A stretch of DNA of 64,000 bases from a virus (IMGVR_UViG_3300046507_000282:1-64000), one strand, 5' to 3'. Numbered from the stretch's first letter, positions 6,780 to 16,076 are shown. Numbers and translations are program-made. The notes: generated from the letters alone by a model not told the origin.

Positions 6780-8320
6780 TTGAGTTTCATCAGGTCGGCG
6801 CGGCGGGCGATCAGCTTGCGGGCCAGCTCCGCCTTCTGTTCGGGGTTGCCGGGCCCGAAGTCCATGACGAGCGACTTGATCTTGTCAGGGCTCACGCTCG
6901 CGACCTTGTTGACGCCGTTCAGCAGTTCCTTGTGCGTGATGCCGCCAAAGACGCTCGATGCCTGTGGATTCGTGCCGTCCGTCAGGGTGTCCAGTTCGCC
7001 CACCTTGTCGCCGAAGTGCTTGCCCTTGGGCTCGCCCTGCGCTCGAAACACCAGCGATCCGCCCACGTCCACGCGCACCGCGTTGCCGTCCCTGTCCTGC
7101 AGCAGGTTGTCATGCGCCAGCCCCACCACGTCCCAATTGGCGAGCCATGCATCCACGGCGAAGCCGTCCATGACGCTCTCGTTGCCCTCACCGAAGTCTT
7201 CGAGCTTGTCGAGCCCCGGGACGATCTTCGACGCGATGGCGGTTTTGTCGCCGACCGTGACTTCCTTCAGTTCCGGCACCTTCACGCCGGCCGCCTCGTA
7301 GAGCTTCCCAGCGAGAATCTCGTTGCGCGCGATGGCGGTTGACTTCGGGACTTTCACGTACCAGTCATGACCTTGCGGGTCTTTGAAAAAGCCGCCCGGG
7401 TTCGAGCCGAGTTGCTTGCCCGTCTTTTTCCAGTCGTCCACCGACTCGCGCAGCGGGCCGCTCGGCGTCAGGCCAGCCAGATCGGCAAGCGTGCGGTCGT
7501 ACTGGCGGTTCGCTGCGGCGTGGACCTTCCCGGGCGGCACCAGCATGACGGCCTGCGTCTCCCATCCGCAATCCGTCGGCGAGCCGCCCACGCGCCGCGC
7601 GCTGTAGTAGCGCGTCATGGTCTGGCCGCGTTCCACGTCGCCGACGAGCCCGGTAATCTCCACCTGAAGCCCGGACTCCTCAAACGCCTCTTTGATGGCC
7701 GTCGCCTGCAGATTGATGCCGTCGTCAGCGTGGCCCTTCGGGAACGTCGTGGCGTAGCCTGCAAAGCCGTTGGACGGCTTTACCATCCACACGCGGCCAT
7801 CGGGCTCGGTAATGAGCACGCCAGCGGCGGGCTCTTTGCCCTTCAGGTCCATTTCCGGTTCTTCGAGATCGGGCATTTGCCCTTCGACGTGCTCCCAGCC
7901 CTCGATGGTTTTCGGATGGCCGGTCCACGGCGCGAGAGCGACGCCATTCAGCTTCGCGGGGGCGTGGCCGCCCGGCGTGAAGGTCGCCGTCACCTGCGGA
8001 TCGTTCCAGGTGGACGTGTCGGATTGCTGCGAGGGGTATTTGACGACTACGTGCTTGCCGTCGTCGTCGCGCTTCGGATGGTTGATCGCGCCGGGCGGCA
8101 TGGCCCATGCGGGGTGCAGCGCATCCTTACCTTTCGGCTTGGACGCGAGCTTCTCGGCGGAATGCGTGGCGTTGCCGTGCAGCGAGTTGGTCCACTTTTT
8201 GGGCTGCGCTGCCTTGACGGCCTTTACCTGCTTGACTGCGCTGGTGTCGTATTCCTTGACGACCGTGCCATCGCGCTTCGTGTACTGCTTGACGTGGGCT
8301 TTGCTGAAGAGGAGGAGCAT
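6776..8320 (-). CDS. Multidomain protein: Nudix hydrolase plus kinase-like domain
   Basis: 514 residues. Near the N-terminus is KQYTKRDGTVV (11-21), a short motif shared with the 1547-residue neighbour. Residues 165-265 form a Nudix domain whose box reads GHADDGI...KEAFEESGL (196-218), keeping the KE-x-x-EE metal ligands although the first Glu of the consensus is Ile. Residues 305-510 look like a protein-kinase-type fold: YVKVPK (Lys 323), FAVDAWLANWDVVG, a catalytic-loop-like HDN (403-405) and VDVGG with Asp 418, loosely like HipA or other atypical kinases. It may be a virion-delivered 'polyvalent' effector. Substrates are unknown. Confidence 0.75.
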   Translation of the reverse strand: MLLLFSKAHVKQYTKRDGTVVKEYDTSAVKQVKAVKAAQPKKWTNSLHGNATHSAEKLASKPKGKDALHPAWAMPPGAINHPKRDDDGKHVVVKYPSQQSDTSTWNDPQVTATFTPGGHAPAKLNGVALAPWTGHPKTIEGWEHVEGQMPDLEEPEMDLKGKEPAAGVLITEPDGRVWMVKPSNGFAGYATTFPKGHADDGINLQATAIKEAFEESGLQVEITGLVGDVERGQTMTRYYSARRVGGSPTDCGWETQAVMLVPPGKVHAAANRQYDRTLADLAGLTPSGPLRESVDDWKKTGKQLGSNPGGFFKDPQGHDWYVKVPKSTAIARNEILAGKLYEAAGVKVPELKEVTVGDKTAIASKIVPGLDKLEDFGEGNESVMDGFAVDAWLANWDVVGLAHDNLLQDRDGNAVRVDVGGSLVFRAQGEPKGKHFGDKVGELDTLTDGTNPQASSVFGGITHKELLNGVNKVASVSPDKIKSLVMDFGPGNPEQKAELARKLIARRADLMKLK

Positions 8321-8363
8321 CGTGACGCCTTATGACTGGTTTAACCCAGTCTGGCGTCACGAT
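8319..8363 (-). promoter_or_regulatory. Leader with nested inverted repeats over the start of the Nudix/kinase-like gene
   Basis: The arms ATCGTGACGCC (8319-8329) and GGCGTCACGAT (8353-8363) are an 11-bp perfect inverted repeat. Inside it GACTGG/CCAGTC form a second stem. On - the 3' arm covers the AAGG Shine-Dalgarno and reaches the ATG. The 5' arm is the shared GTGACGCCA motif. Confidence 0.5.
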
Positions 8364-8369
8364 CACCCC

Positions 8370-8843
8370 TTAATACTTGACGCCCAGCAGGCGCTTCGTC
8401 ACGTCATCCATCATGTCGTCCATGGTGGCCTTGATTTCCGCTTCCGGCGTGCCATCGTTCATTTCCTGCGTCAGCGTCATGGTCTGCGCCGCCACCCACA
8501 TGAAGAACCCCGTACCGGGGTCGCCAAAGGCGATAGTTTCTTCCGGAACCAGCACGCGCATGACGTTGCCGAGCCGGTTCGGCGTATTCCACGGCTGTGC
8601 ATCAAAGCGCTCGTCATGGCCTTGGAAAATATCACTGAGCAGCTTAGCCTCTGCAGTGATCGCCGGGAGCGGGTCGCGGTCGCCCTTCCCTGCGCGGAAG
8701 TCGGAGTATGCACCGATGCAGAACTTGGCGAAGTTGCGTACCAGCCACGAGACCGTGTGCAGATCGCCCAGCGACGGCTTCCCAGTCGCCACCAGGTCGT
8801 CCAGATAAAGCCCCGTCGGGGGCAGTTGCTTGGCTTCGCTCAT
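8370..8843 (-). CDS. Hypothetical 157-residue protein
   Basis: No family recognised. It is a soluble, acidic, mostly helical protein (LHTVSWLVRNFAKFCIGAYS, EIKATMDDMMDDVTKRLLG). It lies between the two large multidomain genes, overlaps the upstream one by 4 bp, and is therefore co-transcribed with it. It could be a partner or chaperone of the large protein. That is inference from position only. Confidence 0.65.
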   Translation of the reverse strand: MSEAKQLPPTGLYLDDLVATGKPSLGDLHTVSWLVRNFAKFCIGAYSDFRAGKGDRDPLPAITAEAKLLSDIFQGHDERFDAQPWNTPNRLGNVMRVLVPEETIAFGDPGTGFFMWVAAQTMTLTQEMNDGTPEAEIKATMDDMMDDVTKRLLGVKY

Positions 8844-11800
8844 TTATTCACCTTCGTAAGATTGTCAACGTAAGTCGGGTCAGGCGGCAGCATCAGAACT
8901 TCCAGTTCAAGACGCGGGGCTTTTTTGGACGACCCATGCTCAACGTCGGCGACCATTTTACGCGAAAGGACCATGAACCGCGCGCCGGGCAGCGTCGTGA
9001 TTTCCGCCTCTCCTGAGAAGCCGCCAGAACCGAATGTATCGGTCGCCGCGGCACCCTCTGCATAGTGGATCACAACACGATGCTTGCCAAACCCGCTCGT
9101 CGCCGTATCGTGCTGCGACGTACACATGGAACCCGGGTTCTGGAAAACCAGGCCCTCGGGGTTATCAAGGAACTGACTCACCATTTCATCGGACATTTCA
9201 ATCCACTTATTGATCGTCGTGCCCTCCTTGTGAGAGACAGCCGTTTTGTACAGGTCATCGAGAACCGTACGCGTTTTCTGGCCTTGGTTATCGGTTTCCT
9301 TGCCGTCGCGATACGGCTGGTTGTTCGAGCCAGAACCCTGCACCGCCTTAATGAACGTCGTAACGGTTTCTGGCAGCTTCTTAAACGCGTCGTAGGCCGC
9401 CTTCTTTGCCGCCTCTGTGAGCTTCACGCCTACGGTCTTCGGCCTGAACTTCTCAGGCGAATCCGCAACGCCCAGCGCGATCCAGAATCCCAGGCGCTCG
9501 CTTGCCTTCACGTCGGCAATCGAAACTCCATAGTCGTGCGGCTTGAACAGCGCAGACAGGGACGCCAGCGTGCTCGCCTTCTTAGCCGTGAAGTTGCGCA
9601 TCGGCTCGGGCGGGTTTGCAACCGTGTCCAGGTACGACACGACAGAGTCGTAATACTGCTTCACGTGATTCGAGCCGTGCTCACCAATCGGCTTCTTATC
9701 GCCAACAGCCTCGCCGGTCAACTTGTCAACCGGCTGAAACTGGTATTTCTTCAGCGCGATCAGGTCGCCCTTCAGCGCGAAGTCAAGGATGTCTTGCTCG
9801 GCCTTGATGTTGTGCTGTACGTACGGCTTGTCAGAGATCGGCTTGCCAGAGCCGCCCCAGTTCATGAAGTCGTGCATCGGCGGTACGAGCGCCGGGTTGA
9901 TTTTCAGGTTGCGCGGGTCCGGTTTCGCCTTATCGCCCTGCGCGCCAGCTTCCTTCTTTGCCTTGGCGGTCGGATACTGCTCGCTCATGTTGTGCTTGCG
10001 TGCGATCAACTTCGCGGCGAGGCGCGTCTTCTCGCTCGCCGAGCCCGGCCCGAACTCCATTACCAAGCCTTCGATTTCATGGTCAGGAATGTTGGCGATC
10101 TTTGCGACGGAGGCCGTGATGTCCGCGGCGCTCATTTTCCCGAACACAGCAGCCGTGTTGGCGTTCTTCGCCGGGTCCAGCATCGTCTTGAGGTCGGTTA
10201 CCTCGTTCTCGAAAGTCTGCTTCTTACCGCCTGCGCCGCCGTACAGCAGAGCGCCGCCCGCATCGATGCGCACAGCCGATCCATCGGGCTTGAAGAGGAT
10301 GTTGTCGAACCCCTTCCCGGCAGCCGGGTTGTTGCCCACCGTGTCCCAGTTCGCCAGCCATGCGTCGGCAGCGAAGCCAGACAGCAGGCCCGGCGCTTTT
10401 CCTTCGAGCAACGCGGACTTGTTCGCCACCGCGCCATCGATGATCTTCGACGCTAGCCCGATCTTGCCGCCCTGGTTGACGAGCTTGACTTCCGGAACTT
10501 CGACGCCAGCCAGCGCATACAGTTTCGTCGCAAGAAGTTCGTTTTTCACGATCTTCTCGCCGCCAGCCGGGAACTTGACGTACCACTTCTGGCCGCTCGC
10601 GTCCTCGAACGTGCCGCCCGGGTTGTAGCCTCCCTGCGGACCTACCTGCTTCCATCCATCCACGGATTCGGTTTCGGTCTTCGTCGTGCCCACCACCTTT
10701 GACGCGGCCTTCTTCGGTGCGGTAGCGGCAGCAGCCTCGCCGGCTCCTGTTGTGCCCGCCATAGCAGCCTTCAGAGCGAGCGCGTAGGCCGCCAGCGCCT
10801 TGCCGTTTTCGCTGGCATTGCCCGGCGCACCCTCTTTCCAGATTCCCCACTTGCCATCGTCCCCAGCGTCGATCATGACCTTGTGGCCGTTCGGCTTGCT
10901 GTCATAGATCGCCTTGTCGAGCCCAGCATCGCCATCCTTCAGGGCGATGGCTTGAAGCGCCTTGACCGTCTTGTTCATCTTGACGGAATTTTTGCCCTCA
11001 AACTTCGGCTTTGCTACCGACGCCACCTTCTTTACGAGTTCCTTTGGATCAGTGGCCTTCGGCTCGTCGCCACCCTGCTTGTGCCAGCGCCCATCCTTGA
11101 ACACCAGCATGCCGTCGGCACCCTGCTTCGTGTCGCCTTCCTTGGGGCCGCTATCGGCAGCGCCTGGCTGCTTCTCTGCCCACTCGGCGAGCGCGGAAGC
11201 ATATTGCTCCTCGGCGTCCTGCTGCGTCCCGGCGTCCACCTTGGCGAAGTTCTTCAGCTTCTCGATACCCTCTGCACCCTGCGTCGTCGCCCACTTCTTC
11301 AGGGTTTTGGCGGTCCCTTCATCGACGCCAGCCGACGGCTCAGGCATAACGCTCTGATCGGCTGAACCGATATGCTTCGCCTCTTCGCCCAGCGACGCGA
11401 GCGCATCCTTGGCGTATGCGGCGATCTTCTTATCATCCAGGTTGTTACCGGCGTAATCGAACGCACTGTAATAGTCCTGAAGGTTGCTCACTTGGCCGCC
11501 AACATGGCCGACGGCGCTACCCTTCGTAGTCAGGTCATGAATGGCCTTGGCGGCGTCTTTGTGAAGGTCACTCATGTCTGCGGTATCGAGGACCGGAAGC
11601 GACGGCGCAGAATCTGCGGTCATCTTCGTCGCGAGTTCGCCGATCTTCTTCGCGGCGTGCTCGGCGGTCTTCTGCATGCCGTTCTTCGCGGCGTAGGCTG
11701 CAATGTCCTTCAGCGTCTGCATGTCGCCCTTCTCGGCGGCAGCGTTGATGTCATCGAACAGGCCGCCAGTCGGCTCGGCGGCAGGCTTCGCGCCCATCGC

Positions 11801-13483
11801 GATCAGCACATTGCCGATCCAATCTTTGACTTCCGGAATGATTCCGTCTACCGCTTGCAGTTTCTTCAGGGCATCCGCATCGCCGTTGGCAGCATGCTTT
11901 GCAACAGAGTCCCATGTCTTCGGACCCATGCCATCCGGATGCGCGAGCAACGCGTCGGAAACAGCCTTCGGAAGTTCCGTGTCGGGAGCGGGAATGTCGG
12001 CTGGCGCGGACTCCATCGCGGGCTCATTGCCTTTGGCGTGCGCGAGCGCGGCATCGTAGAACGCCATCAGCGTCTTCGAGTTCGCCGTCTTGCCCTTCCA
12101 CGTGTTGCCGACCTTGCCGTTCTTCGGCGTCAGGCCGTCAGCCTTCATGTCTTCGAGCACCTGCACGTTTCCGGCTTCGGCGTGCTCTTTGATCTTCTTC
12201 GCGACTTTCGCGTAGTGCTCGGCATACTTGGTTTCGCCATCCTTGCTCGGGGCGAATTCGGGCACAGAGAGGCCGCCAGCGGTCGCTGCAGCGGCTTGCT
12301 CGCCTTGCTTGACCCAATGGCCGTCTTTGAGCACCAGCGTGCCGTCAGCGCCTTCCTTGGTATCGCCCTCTTTCGTGCCTTCGTCGGCAGCAGCGACCTT
12401 CGACGCGGCCAGCTTCTTCGACTCGGCCGCCAAGTGAGCGGTCGTAGCTTCAGACGGCTTTGCTGGGTTGAGCCACGACGGAGTCGGCTTCGCATCGGGC
12501 GCGGCGGCAGCGGGCTCCTGTTTCTTCTCACCTTCGTCCTTCAGCGCTGCATGCTCGCCCATCTTTTGGCCGGGCGCGACCGTGTGCTTCGAGCCCATCG
12601 CGGCGAGCGCCTCGTTGGCGAGCTTTGCAGCCTGCTTGCCGTACGTGTGCGACTGATAGCCGTGATTCAGGATGTCTTTCGGGTTGTCCGTCACCAGCGC
12701 GTGCGCAATCGCGTCCAGCTTCTTCTTCATGCCGGGCGTGATGTGATGGTCGGACGGCAGCTTCGCCTTGGCGGCTTCGATCTTATCGAGCACCGCGGCC
12801 TTCGCGTCGTTCTCAGCGCCGAGCTTCGCGCCCGTGGGCGGCTCTGACTTCGGTTCCGGCTTGGGCTCGGGTTTGGGTTCCGGCTTCGATTCTGGCTTGG
12901 GCTCAGGAGCGGGTGCAGCGGGCTTCGCTTCCTCTTTGGCCGCAACCACCTTCGGCGCTTCCTTTGGAGCCTCCTGCGCGGCTTCTGGCTCATCCTTGGG
13001 CGCACTCGCCTTCCATTGTTGGAAGCCCTCTGCGAACTCGTGCCACTTCCCGGCCTGCTTGAATGCCTCGCCAAACTCTTCCTGCTTCGCGCCGGGCAGC
13101 GAATGAAACGCCTTCCACTCGGCATTAATCGGCTTCTCGCCGGCAAGAATCTTTTTCTTCAGCGCGTTGGCGCGCGAGAGCATCGATGCCTTGTGTTGGA
13201 TCGCGGTCGCCTCTTTCAGGACGTGCGCCACCTTATGGTCGTGAGGCATCGCATTGAACCAGTCCTTTTTGGACAGCTTCTTATGCGCTTCCTTCTCGGT
13301 GTAGTTGCCTTGACCGGCGACAGCCTTGTGCTCGTCGTGGTCGGTCGAAACGTTGACCCAGTGCATGTGCCCGGCGACGGGCGTGCCATCGCGCTTGGTG
13401 TAGCCCGGAATCCACACCTGTTTCTTCGTCACCGCTTTCATGAAAAGCAGCAAAGGTGCGTACGGGCGAATGTCGTCGTTCAT
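8840..13483 (-). CDS. Giant polyvalent protein: helical repeats, kinase-like domain and C-terminal ADP-ribosyltransferase-like domain
   Basis: 1547 residues from ATG 13483, chosen because GGGG precedes it; an upstream in-frame GTG falls in the leader motif. The order is: a YTKRDGTPV motif (about 20-30); a Lys/Pro/Glu-rich linker with PEPKPE repeats; many short helical repeats with a GD-x-x-AL core; two copies of KEGDTK-x-GADG-x-LV-x-KDG-x-W linkers; and a kinase-like domain near 950-1170 (WYVKFPAGGEK, AWLANWDTVG, FDNILF, RIDAGGALL). The C-terminus near 1440-1510 has GSMCTSQHDTATSGFG, then GEAEITTLPGARFMVL, matching the S-T-S and E-x-E motifs of R-S-E class ADP-ribosyltransferases. It is probably an injected effector. 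Targets are unknown. Confidence 0.75.
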   Translation of the reverse strand: MNDDIRPYAPLLLFMKAVTKKQVWIPGYTKRDGTPVAGHMHWVNVSTDHDEHKAVAGQGNYTEKEAHKKLSKKDWFNAMPHDHKVAHVLKEATAIQHKASMLSRANALKKKILAGEKPINAEWKAFHSLPGAKQEEFGEAFKQAGKWHEFAEGFQQWKASAPKDEPEAAQEAPKEAPKVVAAKEEAKPAAPAPEPKPESKPEPKPEPKPEPKSEPPTGAKLGAENDAKAAVLDKIEAAKAKLPSDHHITPGMKKKLDAIAHALVTDNPKDILNHGYQSHTYGKQAAKLANEALAAMGSKHTVAPGQKMGEHAALKDEGEKKQEPAAAAPDAKPTPSWLNPAKPSEATTAHLAAESKKLAASKVAAADEGTKEGDTKEGADGTLVLKDGHWVKQGEQAAAATAGGLSVPEFAPSKDGETKYAEHYAKVAKKIKEHAEAGNVQVLEDMKADGLTPKNGKVGNTWKGKTANSKTLMAFYDAALAHAKGNEPAMESAPADIPAPDTELPKAVSDALLAHPDGMGPKTWDSVAKHAANGDADALKKLQAVDGIIPEVKDWIGNVLIAMGAKPAAEPTGGLFDDINAAAEKGDMQTLKDIAAYAAKNGMQKTAEHAAKKIGELATKMTADSAPSLPVLDTADMSDLHKDAAKAIHDLTTKGSAVGHVGGQVSNLQDYYSAFDYAGNNLDDKKIAAYAKDALASLGEEAKHIGSADQSVMPEPSAGVDEGTAKTLKKWATTQGAEGIEKLKNFAKVDAGTQQDAEEQYASALAEWAEKQPGAADSGPKEGDTKQGADGMLVFKDGRWHKQGGDEPKATDPKELVKKVASVAKPKFEGKNSVKMNKTVKALQAIALKDGDAGLDKAIYDSKPNGHKVMIDAGDDGKWGIWKEGAPGNASENGKALAAYALALKAAMAGTTGAGEAAAATAPKKAASKVVGTTKTETESVDGWKQVGPQGGYNPGGTFEDASGQKWYVKFPAGGEKIVKNELLATKLYALAGVEVPEVKLVNQGGKIGLASKIIDGAVANKSALLEGKAPGLLSGFAADAWLANWDTVGNNPAAGKGFDNILFKPDGSAVRIDAGGALLYGGAGGKKQTFENEVTDLKTMLDPAKNANTAAVFGKMSAADITASVAKIANIPDHEIEGLVMEFGPGSASEKTRLAAKLIARKHNMSEQYPTAKAKKEAGAQGDKAKPDPRNLKINPALVPPMHDFMNWGGSGKPISDKPYVQHNIKAEQDILDFALKGDLIALKKYQFQPVDKLTGEAVGDKKPIGEHGSNHVKQYYDSVVSYLDTVANPPEPMRNFTAKKASTLASLSALFKPHDYGVSIADVKASERLGFWIALGVADSPEKFRPKTVGVKLTEAAKKAAYDAFKKLPETVTTFIKAVQGSGSNNQPYRDGKETDNQGQKTRTVLDDLYKTAVSHKEGTTINKWIEMSDEMVSQFLDNPEGLVFQNPGSMCTSQHDTATSGFGKHRVVIHYAEGAAATDTFGSGGFSGEAEITTLPGARFMVLSRKMVADVEHGSSKKAPRLELEVLMLPPDPTYVDNLTKVNK

Positions 13484-13486
13484 GAG

Positions 13487-13522
13487 TACCCCATTGGAAT
13501 AGGGGTAGCTTGGCGTCACGAT
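13487..13522 (-). promoter_or_regulatory. Leader of the giant gene: motif plus hairpin hiding GGGG
   Basis: On -, GATCGTGACGCCA is followed by TACCCC-N9-GGGGTA, whose 3' arm contains the GGGG Shine-Dalgarno six bases before ATG 13483. A terminator lies directly upstream at 13540-13562, so a new transcript probably begins here. Confidence 0.5.
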
Positions 13523-13539
13523 CACACGGTTCAGAAACG

Positions 13540-13562
13540 AAAAAACCGCCCGAAGGCGGCAT
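13540..13562 (-). terminator. Rho-independent terminator (-)
   Basis: On -, CCGCC-TTCG-GGCGG followed by TTTTTT, a few bases after the FAD oxidoreductase stop codon. Confidence 0.85.
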
Positions 13563-13564
13563 TC

Positions 13565-15691
13565 TCAGTTGTAGTAGAGCGGCACTAACGCCATAGCGTC
13601 AGTCACCACATACCCGGTCGTGCCCGTGTTGCTCACGACGACCTTGTTATTTGCCGGATCGTTGGCCGTGAACGCATACGTGCCGAGCAACTTCCATGCG
13701 CCAGAAGTCGTGTTCAGTTCGTTGACGTTGATCGCCGCCTGCACTGCGCCAGCAGCCGTTACCGTGTGCGGCACCGAACCCGACCGCGTCCCGGTCGCAC
13801 CTTCCGGATAGAACACGTATGCGCTATACGTCCCGGCCTTTGGCAGGTTGAACTGGAATTCAACCGAGCACGAACCCTTGTTGGTCGATCCATCGCTCAG
13901 ATAGGTCGGGCCGAAAATGGATGCCTCGCTGAAGGTGCTAAGGGTCTGTAGTTCCTGCCACGCTCCCGCCACAACAATCTGACCGCTCCCATTAGGATCG
14001 GCGTACGTTCCAGCCGCGTTACTGCCCGGCTGAATATCGAGAACGACTGCGCCAGAAGGGTAATAGCCCATCGCTTCCTTGATCTTGTACGGGTCAACGG
14101 CTTGCACCGTCGCGCCCGTGTCGATTGCGCGGGCCGCAGCATAACCGGCTGCCTCGCCGAGTTGCATGGAGATTGGCTCAACACGAATCGATGCAAACGC
14201 CGCGTGTGACGCCGACACTGCGAAAGTGACCAGGAGGTTCGTGCATTCGGCAATTTTCGGGCAGAGCGCCTTGTAGCTGATCCAGTAGCGTCCATCAGCG
14301 CCGCCGCTCGCCGTCTTTTGAAAGAAGCCGCCTTCGAGCGCGACGAAGCCGTCATAAACGACCGTCTGGCAGTGGTGCGAGTCCATCGCGTAGAAGCCGA
14401 CTGCCACGCCATCGTTGACCGGCGCGATGCGCTGGCAGTGCTGGTCAGTCATAACGAAGTCGCCGACCATGCGCCTTCCCTCGCGTACGTAAAGCTGGCC
14501 CGGCAGGCCGCGCCGCGTCGGAATCTGCGAATATGGCGGCAGACCGAACCCGGCCAGCGTCGTCTTGATTCCAGCCGGCACGCGCGAATCTTCGCGAAGG
14601 AACTTGAACAGCCCCAGCGCCCAATCGACGTGCTGCTGATAGATGACGGCGCGCTGCGCATACGTCGCATTCGGCCATGCATCAGCGCCGCCAATGAAGT
14701 CGAGTTGCTGAAGCGCAGAGCCTGCATTCAGATCGGTCACGCCATCTTTGCAAAGGTGATCGTTGAACAGGCCGGGCGGGCTCGCGTTGTCACTCCATGC
14801 CGTGATTTGACCAGCAGCGAACTGACGACCGAGGATCTCGTAATTGAGCGGGTTGTAATTCGTCGGCTCGGGAAAGCGACGGTATGTGCCGGGGCCGCCA
14901 CTCGTTGACACGACATTCACACGGAACCCGTACGCCTGCACACGACTATCGCCCGTGCCCACGGCGGCGACTGTCGAATTCACGCCATGCAGCAATCCGG
15001 ATGCCGGCACGCCCGGCGTAACGTATGGGTCAATCTGCCATGCGCCCGCCTTGTTGTACGGCGTTACGACCCCGTTGTACGTCTCGCCGTACTGCGAATT
15101 AGCCTCACGCCCTACCGCGAACGAACACCCTGCGGCGGCCATCAAATCGCCTTCGTAGGTCGCGTCGATATAGACCGATGCGGTAACCGATAGCTGCGGC
15201 GCAGTCAGCGGCGTCAGCGCGTCTTCGAAGGTCACTGAGTCGATCTTCGTGCCCGACTTCTTTACGGCGGTCGCCACCACGCGATAGTTATTCCGCACCG
15301 CGATACGGATCGATGCGAGCATTGCCGTCAGTTGCGCGATTGTCGCTTTCGGCGAGCCGTTTAGGCTTTGCCCCCAAAAGGTCGGATAGTCCGTTGCATT
15401 CGCCGTGTAGTTCGCGCTCCAGATAGCGCGATAGAGGGTGTTGGCAAGCCCCTTCAAAACGTTGCAGTCACCGCCAGCGCGGTCGGTGTAACTAAGGCCG
15501 CCCTGCGCTGGCATGCCGCCGAATACGGCGTCAGGGTTGATTAGCTCAACCGACTTGCCATTCTGCGCGGCAGAGATCGCCGCCATGATGCCGCTAGCCG
15601 TCGCGCCATAGACACACACGTCCACGTTACGCGTTGCATAGAGGGCGTCCGCTTTGCTTTTGCTTACGCCGGGCGCGTCAAGAAATCCCAT
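13565..15691 (-). CDS. FAD-dependent oxidoreductase with C-terminal golvesin/carbohydrate-binding-like domain
   Basis: 708 residues. After a short N-terminal segment (MGFLDAPGVSKSKADALYAT) typical of tail-fibre attachment ends comes a Rossmann FAD site: DVCVYGATASGIMAAISAA (24-42), an acidic strand end VELINPDAVFGG, and later YIDATYEGDLMAAAG, as in the FAD_oxidored family (PF12831-type). Residues about 575-708 are a beta-rich domain (AGTYSAYVFYPEGATG...TGYVVTDAMALVP) resembling golvesin or xanthan-lyase C-terminal modules. With the 123-residue neighbour it occupies a tail-fibre-like position, so it may be a virion enzyme or tailspike. Substrate is unknown. It ends at a terminator. Confidence 0.8.
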   Translation of the reverse strand: MGFLDAPGVSKSKADALYATRNVDVCVYGATASGIMAAISAAQNGKSVELINPDAVFGGMPAQGGLSYTDRAGGDCNVLKGLANTLYRAIWSANYTANATDYPTFWGQSLNGSPKATIAQLTAMLASIRIAVRNNYRVVATAVKKSGTKIDSVTFEDALTPLTAPQLSVTASVYIDATYEGDLMAAAGCSFAVGREANSQYGETYNGVVTPYNKAGAWQIDPYVTPGVPASGLLHGVNSTVAAVGTGDSRVQAYGFRVNVVSTSGGPGTYRRFPEPTNYNPLNYEILGRQFAAGQITAWSDNASPPGLFNDHLCKDGVTDLNAGSALQQLDFIGGADAWPNATYAQRAVIYQQHVDWALGLFKFLREDSRVPAGIKTTLAGFGLPPYSQIPTRRGLPGQLYVREGRRMVGDFVMTDQHCQRIAPVNDGVAVGFYAMDSHHCQTVVYDGFVALEGGFFQKTASGGADGRYWISYKALCPKIAECTNLLVTFAVSASHAAFASIRVEPISMQLGEAAGYAAARAIDTGATVQAVDPYKIKEAMGYYPSGAVVLDIQPGSNAAGTYADPNGSGQIVVAGAWQELQTLSTFSEASIFGPTYLSDGSTNKGSCSVEFQFNLPKAGTYSAYVFYPEGATGTRSGSVPHTVTAAGAVQAAINVNELNTTSGAWKLLGTYAFTANDPANNKVVVSNTGTTGYVVTDAMALVPLYYN

Positions 15692-15700
15692 TGTTTTGCC

Positions 15701-16072
15701 TTACGTGATGGTGATAGCGGGTTGCGCCGTGACTGCGCCGTTGGCGTCGCGCGTGACTGCCGCCTGCGTGACGGTCTTTACGGTCGAGCCGTTGATGTAG
15801 GTCGCATGCCAAGCGTCGATTGCGCCAGGGAAAGCAGCGCTAGCAATGTCGGTAGTGAACTCGCCGGTCGAGCCATCCGGCCACACGATGCTTGCGGTGA
15901 CAATCGCGCCATTCGCGTCGCGCACGGCTTCAGTGGCGGCGAACGCCTGCGCATATGCCCATGCCAACAGCCCCGCGCTGGTCAATTGCTGCATCTTCGC
16001 AAGCGCCTGTTGCGCCTGATTCGCAGCCATGAACGCCTGCGCCAGCGAACTCTGGCTAATGTCCACAGTCAT
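15701..16072 (-). CDS. Putative tail-associated protein, 123 residues
   Basis: The helical N-terminus (SLAQAFMAANQAQQALAKMQ) could trimerise. A beta-rich second half follows with two copies of a DANGA turn (RDANGAIVTASIVWPDG; RDANGAVTAQPAITIT). Such alternating Thr/Ala repeats are common in fibre proteins. It lies 9 bp upstream of the FAD oxidoreductase in the same transcript. The role is inferred. Confidence 0.55.
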   Translation of the reverse strand: MTVDISQSSLAQAFMAANQAQQALAKMQQLTSAGLLAWAYAQAFAATEAVRDANGAIVTASIVWPDGSTGEFTTDIASAAFPGAIDAWHATYINGSTVKTVTQAAVTRDANGAVTAQPAITIT

Positions 16073-16076
16073 AGAA

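Noticed and set aside
7367-8873. Long + strand frames opposite the Nudix/kinase-like gene
   Set aside because: The - strand gene has clear domains; the + frames are compositionally odd and have no motifs.
11372-12847. 491-codon + frame inside the giant gene
   Set aside because: Antisense shadow of a repeat-rich, GC-rich gene; Arg/Leu-rich with no domain.
13565-15691. Chromosomal metabolic gene at a phage boundary
   Set aside because: Phage genes continue on both sides, and it shares a transcript, terminator and leader motif with phage genes.
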